A DNA stretch of 64,000 nt. Origin: Accumulibacter sp964420975 (GTDB taxonomy: Bacteria > Pseudomonadota > Gammaproteobacteria > Burkholderiales > Rhodocyclaceae). The DNA lies in the NCBI GenBank assembly GCA_964420975.1, contig CAYQVH010000004.1, positions 62,001-126,000 on the forward strand, in the 5' to 3' direction. The translations under genes were made by a program, and so were the position numbers. Positions 61,896-64,000 of this stretch are shown here, piece by piece. A model generated the notes under the pieces. It was given only the letters and a program-made list of their open reading frames with translations, had not been told where the DNA came from and made no database searches. Every line of letters begins with the position of its first letter. Within the stretch, counting starts at the first letter, position 1.

Positions 61896-63014
61896 GTGTC
61901 CGTGGTGTCGACTCCGCTACTCTTGGGTCAATTGTCGAGTCATCGGTCTTTAGAACCCGTGTCCATCGCTCACGTCACTTCCTGGAAGAACCTGTCTGCC
62001 AGGCGGTTCGCGCAAATGCCCGAGCTGCTGGCTGCCTGGGACCGGCTGAACGCCCGGCGCGGCGACCTTCCTTTTCTGGTGTCCACCGTCGTGCTGGCGG
62101 CACTGGAAGTCTTCGGTCTGGGCAGCGAGCGTTTGCTCATTGCGCTCGATGGGGATTGGGTGGTCGCCATGTTCGTACTCGTTCCCACCAAGGGACTTCG
62201 CTGGCGTACGTTTCAGCCCTCCCAGATTCCGCTGGGCGCTTGGGTCGCGGAAGCCGATCTGACACTGCGCGAGCTCGGCCGCAGCCTGCTGCGCGGACCG
62301 CTCGGCCCCTCGCTGGCGCTTTCGATCACCCAGGTCGATAGCCTGTTTGTGCCGCGCAATACGGATGCTCCCGACGTCGACAGTCGTGATTACCTGGAGA
62401 CGGGCTGGATCGACCTCAATGGCAGCTTTGAAGACTATTGGAGTGGCCGCGGCAAGAATCTGCGGCAAAACCTGCGCAAGCAGCGCAATCGACTGGCCGC
62501 CGAGGGGGTTATCGGACGCTGTCGCTTGCTCACCGCTCGCGACGACATGGCACCGGCAATCGAACGTTATGGCGCAGTCGAGAGCGCTGGTTGGAAGGGG
62601 GCGCAGGGAACGGCGATTCATCACGATAACGCGCAAGGTCGTTTCTATCGGCGCTTGTTCGAGTCTGCCGCCGAACGAGGCGAAGCGATGATCTACGAGT
62701 ATCTGTTCGACGATCGCGTTGTCGCCTCGGACCTCTGTCTGCGGCGTAACGGGACGCTCGTCGTTCTCAAAACGACTTATGACGAATCGTGCCGTTCCTA
62801 CTCACCGGCTTTCCTGTTGCGGCAGGAGGTCATGGAAGACCTCTACCGGGTGGGAGCGATACGTCGGCTCGAATACTACGGCCGGATGATGGAGTGGCAC
62901 ACCCGATGGACGAACAATCAGCGTGCCCTCTATCACCTGACGGTCTACCGGTGGCCGTTGCTAAAGCGCATCGCCGATTGGCGGCGCAAGCGCCGCTGCG
63001 CTCGGCAGCCGTAG
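61896..63014 (+). CDS. GNAT/FemAB-like acyltransferase (CelD/BcsL type)
   Basis: A ~372-residue cytosolic protein of the GNAT_6/FemAB-like group. Family landmarks are SFEDYWSGRGKNLRQNLRKQ (RNxL-K motif), a central VESAGWKGAQGTAI, GRFYRRLFESAAERGEAMIY, and KTTYDESCRSYSPAFLLRQE with the acetyltransferase-like fold. Relatives act in exopolysaccharide or cell-envelope synthesis. The start is uncertain: GTG 61896 is preceded by GGAGGG, and an earlier GTG at 61782 keeps the frame open but adds unrelated sequence. Single gene, convergent with leuA. Confidence 0.75.
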   Translation: MSVVSTPLLLGQLSSHRSLEPVSIAHVTSWKNLSARRFAQMPELLAAWDRLNARRGDLPFLVSTVVLAALEVFGLGSERLLIALDGDWVVAMFVLVPTKGLRWRTFQPSQIPLGAWVAEADLTLRELGRSLLRGPLGPSLALSITQVDSLFVPRNTDAPDVDSRDYLETGWIDLNGSFEDYWSGRGKNLRQNLRKQRNRLAAEGVIGRCRLLTARDDMAPAIERYGAVESAGWKGAQGTAIHHDNAQGRFYRRLFESAAERGEAMIYEYLFDDRVVASDLCLRRNGTLVVLKTTYDESCRSYSPAFLLRQEVMEDLYRVGAIRRLEYYGRMMEWHTRWTNNQRALYHLTVYRWPLLKRIADWRRKRRCARQP

Positions 63015-63104
63015 GCCAAACTGCCGCGCGCTTTTGGCTTCGGCTCGGACAGGCGGTCGCCCGCGTCGCCTGGCCGCCTCATCGCGCGGCAGTCCGGTCA
63101 GCGC

Positions 63105-64000
63105 TCACGCAGCGTGGGCGCGTATTGCCGCCTGTGTGCTCGCCTGCATCCGGTTGACCCCGCTCAACAAGGCCTTGATCGAGGCTGTGACGATGTTGGT
63201 GTCGACTCCGGCACCGAAGGTCTCGCCGCTCGCGTGGCTCTGGGTAAGCTCGATGAAGGCACACGCCGACGCGTTGCCTCCCTCACGGCTCGGACTCATC
63301 GCTCGTTCCTCGTAACTGCGCACCTGAACCTGGACGCCAGCCGTCTGCAGCGCATGTACCGCCGCGTCAATCGGGCCGTTGCCTTCACCGACGAGTTGAC
63401 ACGGCGTTCCATCGATCTCGACCTTGAGTCGGATACCCTGTTTCTGCCCGCTTTCGTACAGACGATGGTCGCGATACACCAGCGGCGTTTGCGGATTGAG
63501 GTAGGTCGCGCCAAACAGCTGCCAGATCTCCGTGGCGCTGACTTCGCCTCCCTGTTTCTCGGCGAGTTTTTGTACCACGCTCGAAAACTCGACCTGCAGC
63601 CGTCGTGGCAGGACGACTCCATATTCCTGCTCGAGCAGGTAGGCGATGCCGCCCTTGCCGGACTGACTGTTGACGCGAATGACCGACTCGTAGCTGCGAC
63701 CCAGATCGGCGGGATCGATCGGAAGATAGGGGACGCTCCAGACGGCGTCCGCCTGGCTGACCGCGAAACCCTTGCGGATGGCATCCTGGTGCGAGCCGGA
63801 GAAGGCGGTGAACACGAGGTCGCCAACGTAGGGATGGCGCGGGTGAATCGGCAGGCGCGTGCAGCTTTCGACGGTGCGTGCAATCGCATTGATGTCGGAG
63901 AAATCGAGTCCGGGCGAGACGCCCTGGGTATAGAGGTTGAGCGCGAGAGTGACGATATCGACGTTGCCGGTCCGTTCGCCATTGCCGAACAGACACCCCT
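63105..64000 (-). CDS. leuA: 2-isopropylmalate synthase (partial, 5' end outside window)
   Basis: The C-terminal ~298 residues of LeuA, which condenses acetyl-CoA with 2-oxoisovalerate at the start of leucine synthesis. The frame is open across the window's right edge, with NGERTGNVDIVTLALNLYTQ and LPIHPRHPYVGDLVFTAFSG (catalytic TIM-barrel end), then GGIAYLLEQEYGVVLPRRLQ and the leucine-feedback LeuA dimer domain at the end (VDTNIVTASIKALLSGVNRM). The pattern fits the LeuA2/yeast-like subfamily of about 550-570 residues. It is convergent with the acyltransferase gene. Confidence 0.93.
   Translation of the reverse strand, partial: GCLFGNGERTGNVDIVTLALNLYTQGVSPGLDFSDINAIARTVESCTRLPIHPRHPYVGDLVFTAFSGSHQDAIRKGFAVSQADAVWSVPYLPIDPADLGRSYESVIRVNSQSGKGGIAYLLEQEYGVVLPRRLQVEFSSVVQKLAEKQGGEVSATEIWQLFGATYLNPQTPLVYRDHRLYESGQKQGIRLKVEIDGTPCQLVGEGNGPIDAAVHALQTAGVQVQVRSYEERAMSPSREGGNASACAFIELTQSHASGETFGAGVDTNIVTASIKALLSGVNRMQASTQAAIRAHAA

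Overview
The window looks like chromosome from a GC-rich betaproteobacterium, probably Rhodocyclales and possibly close to Candidatus Accumulibacter. The support is the gene order ndk-rlmN-pilF-rodZ-ispG-hisS-yfgM-bamB-der, a DctPQM TRAP system with a PAS-type two-component pair, and general protein character. The genus is an inference. Most of the window is core and metabolic sequence. One insertion at about 12.5-24.1 kb has the clear character of an accessory island.

Layout. 1-2.1 kb: serine biosynthesis (serA, running off the left edge, and serC), minus strand. 2.1-2.8 kb: non-coding, with a serC promoter candidate and a perfect hairpin. 2.8-6.6 kb, minus strand: a TlpA-like thioredoxin with a Tat-exported transglutaminase-like protein, then a large membrane protein of the Gcr 'site-specific recombinase' family. 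6.7-7.5 kb: yaaA. 7.6-9.8 kb: a tonB-exbB-exbD-hemP operon behind a promoter whose -10 lies under a Fur box. 10.1-12.5 kb: katG with a terminator and an OxyR-type operator abutting its -35.

12.5-24.1 kb: the island. A two-gene operon encodes a 2516-residue sacsin-like protein with two GHKL (Hsp90-type) ATPase modules and an 885-residue SNF2-type helicase, coupled by an ATGA overlap. It is bracketed by a 53-bp imperfect direct repeat and by decayed IS256- and IS1595-family transposase genes. I cannot assign it to a named defence system. It is the best candidate here for an undescribed anti-mobile-element system.

24.1-34.3 kb: an FAD dehydrogenase of the LhgO type, a DUF924 protein, accA, tilS, then a FixJ-type regulator and PAS histidine kinase divergent from dctP-dctQ-dctM (C4-dicarboxylate TRAP uptake). 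An internal terminator follows dctP. 34.3-43.7 kb: the housekeeping run ndk to der, nearly all overlapping or touching, with roles in nucleotides, RNA methylation, pilus assembly, cell shape, isoprenoids, histidyl-tRNA, outer-membrane assembly and ribosome biogenesis.

43.8-64 kb: a mosaic of signalling and unusual fusions. It holds a sugar aminotransferase and a half-size EamA/SMR transporter, a cNMP-binding protein followed by a membrane [4Fe-4S]/[2Fe-2S]/FAD fusion oxidoreductase, and an orphan double-FHA TagH-like protein. It continues with a starch-binding-like/endonuclease-exonuclease-phosphatase fusion next to a phospholipase-D-like protein, and a 1265-residue multi-PAS kinase. Then come a three-gene operon (haem-c sensor, Ser/Thr kinase, erythromycin-esterase-like protein), a GNAT/FemAB-like acyltransferase, and leuA running off the right edge.
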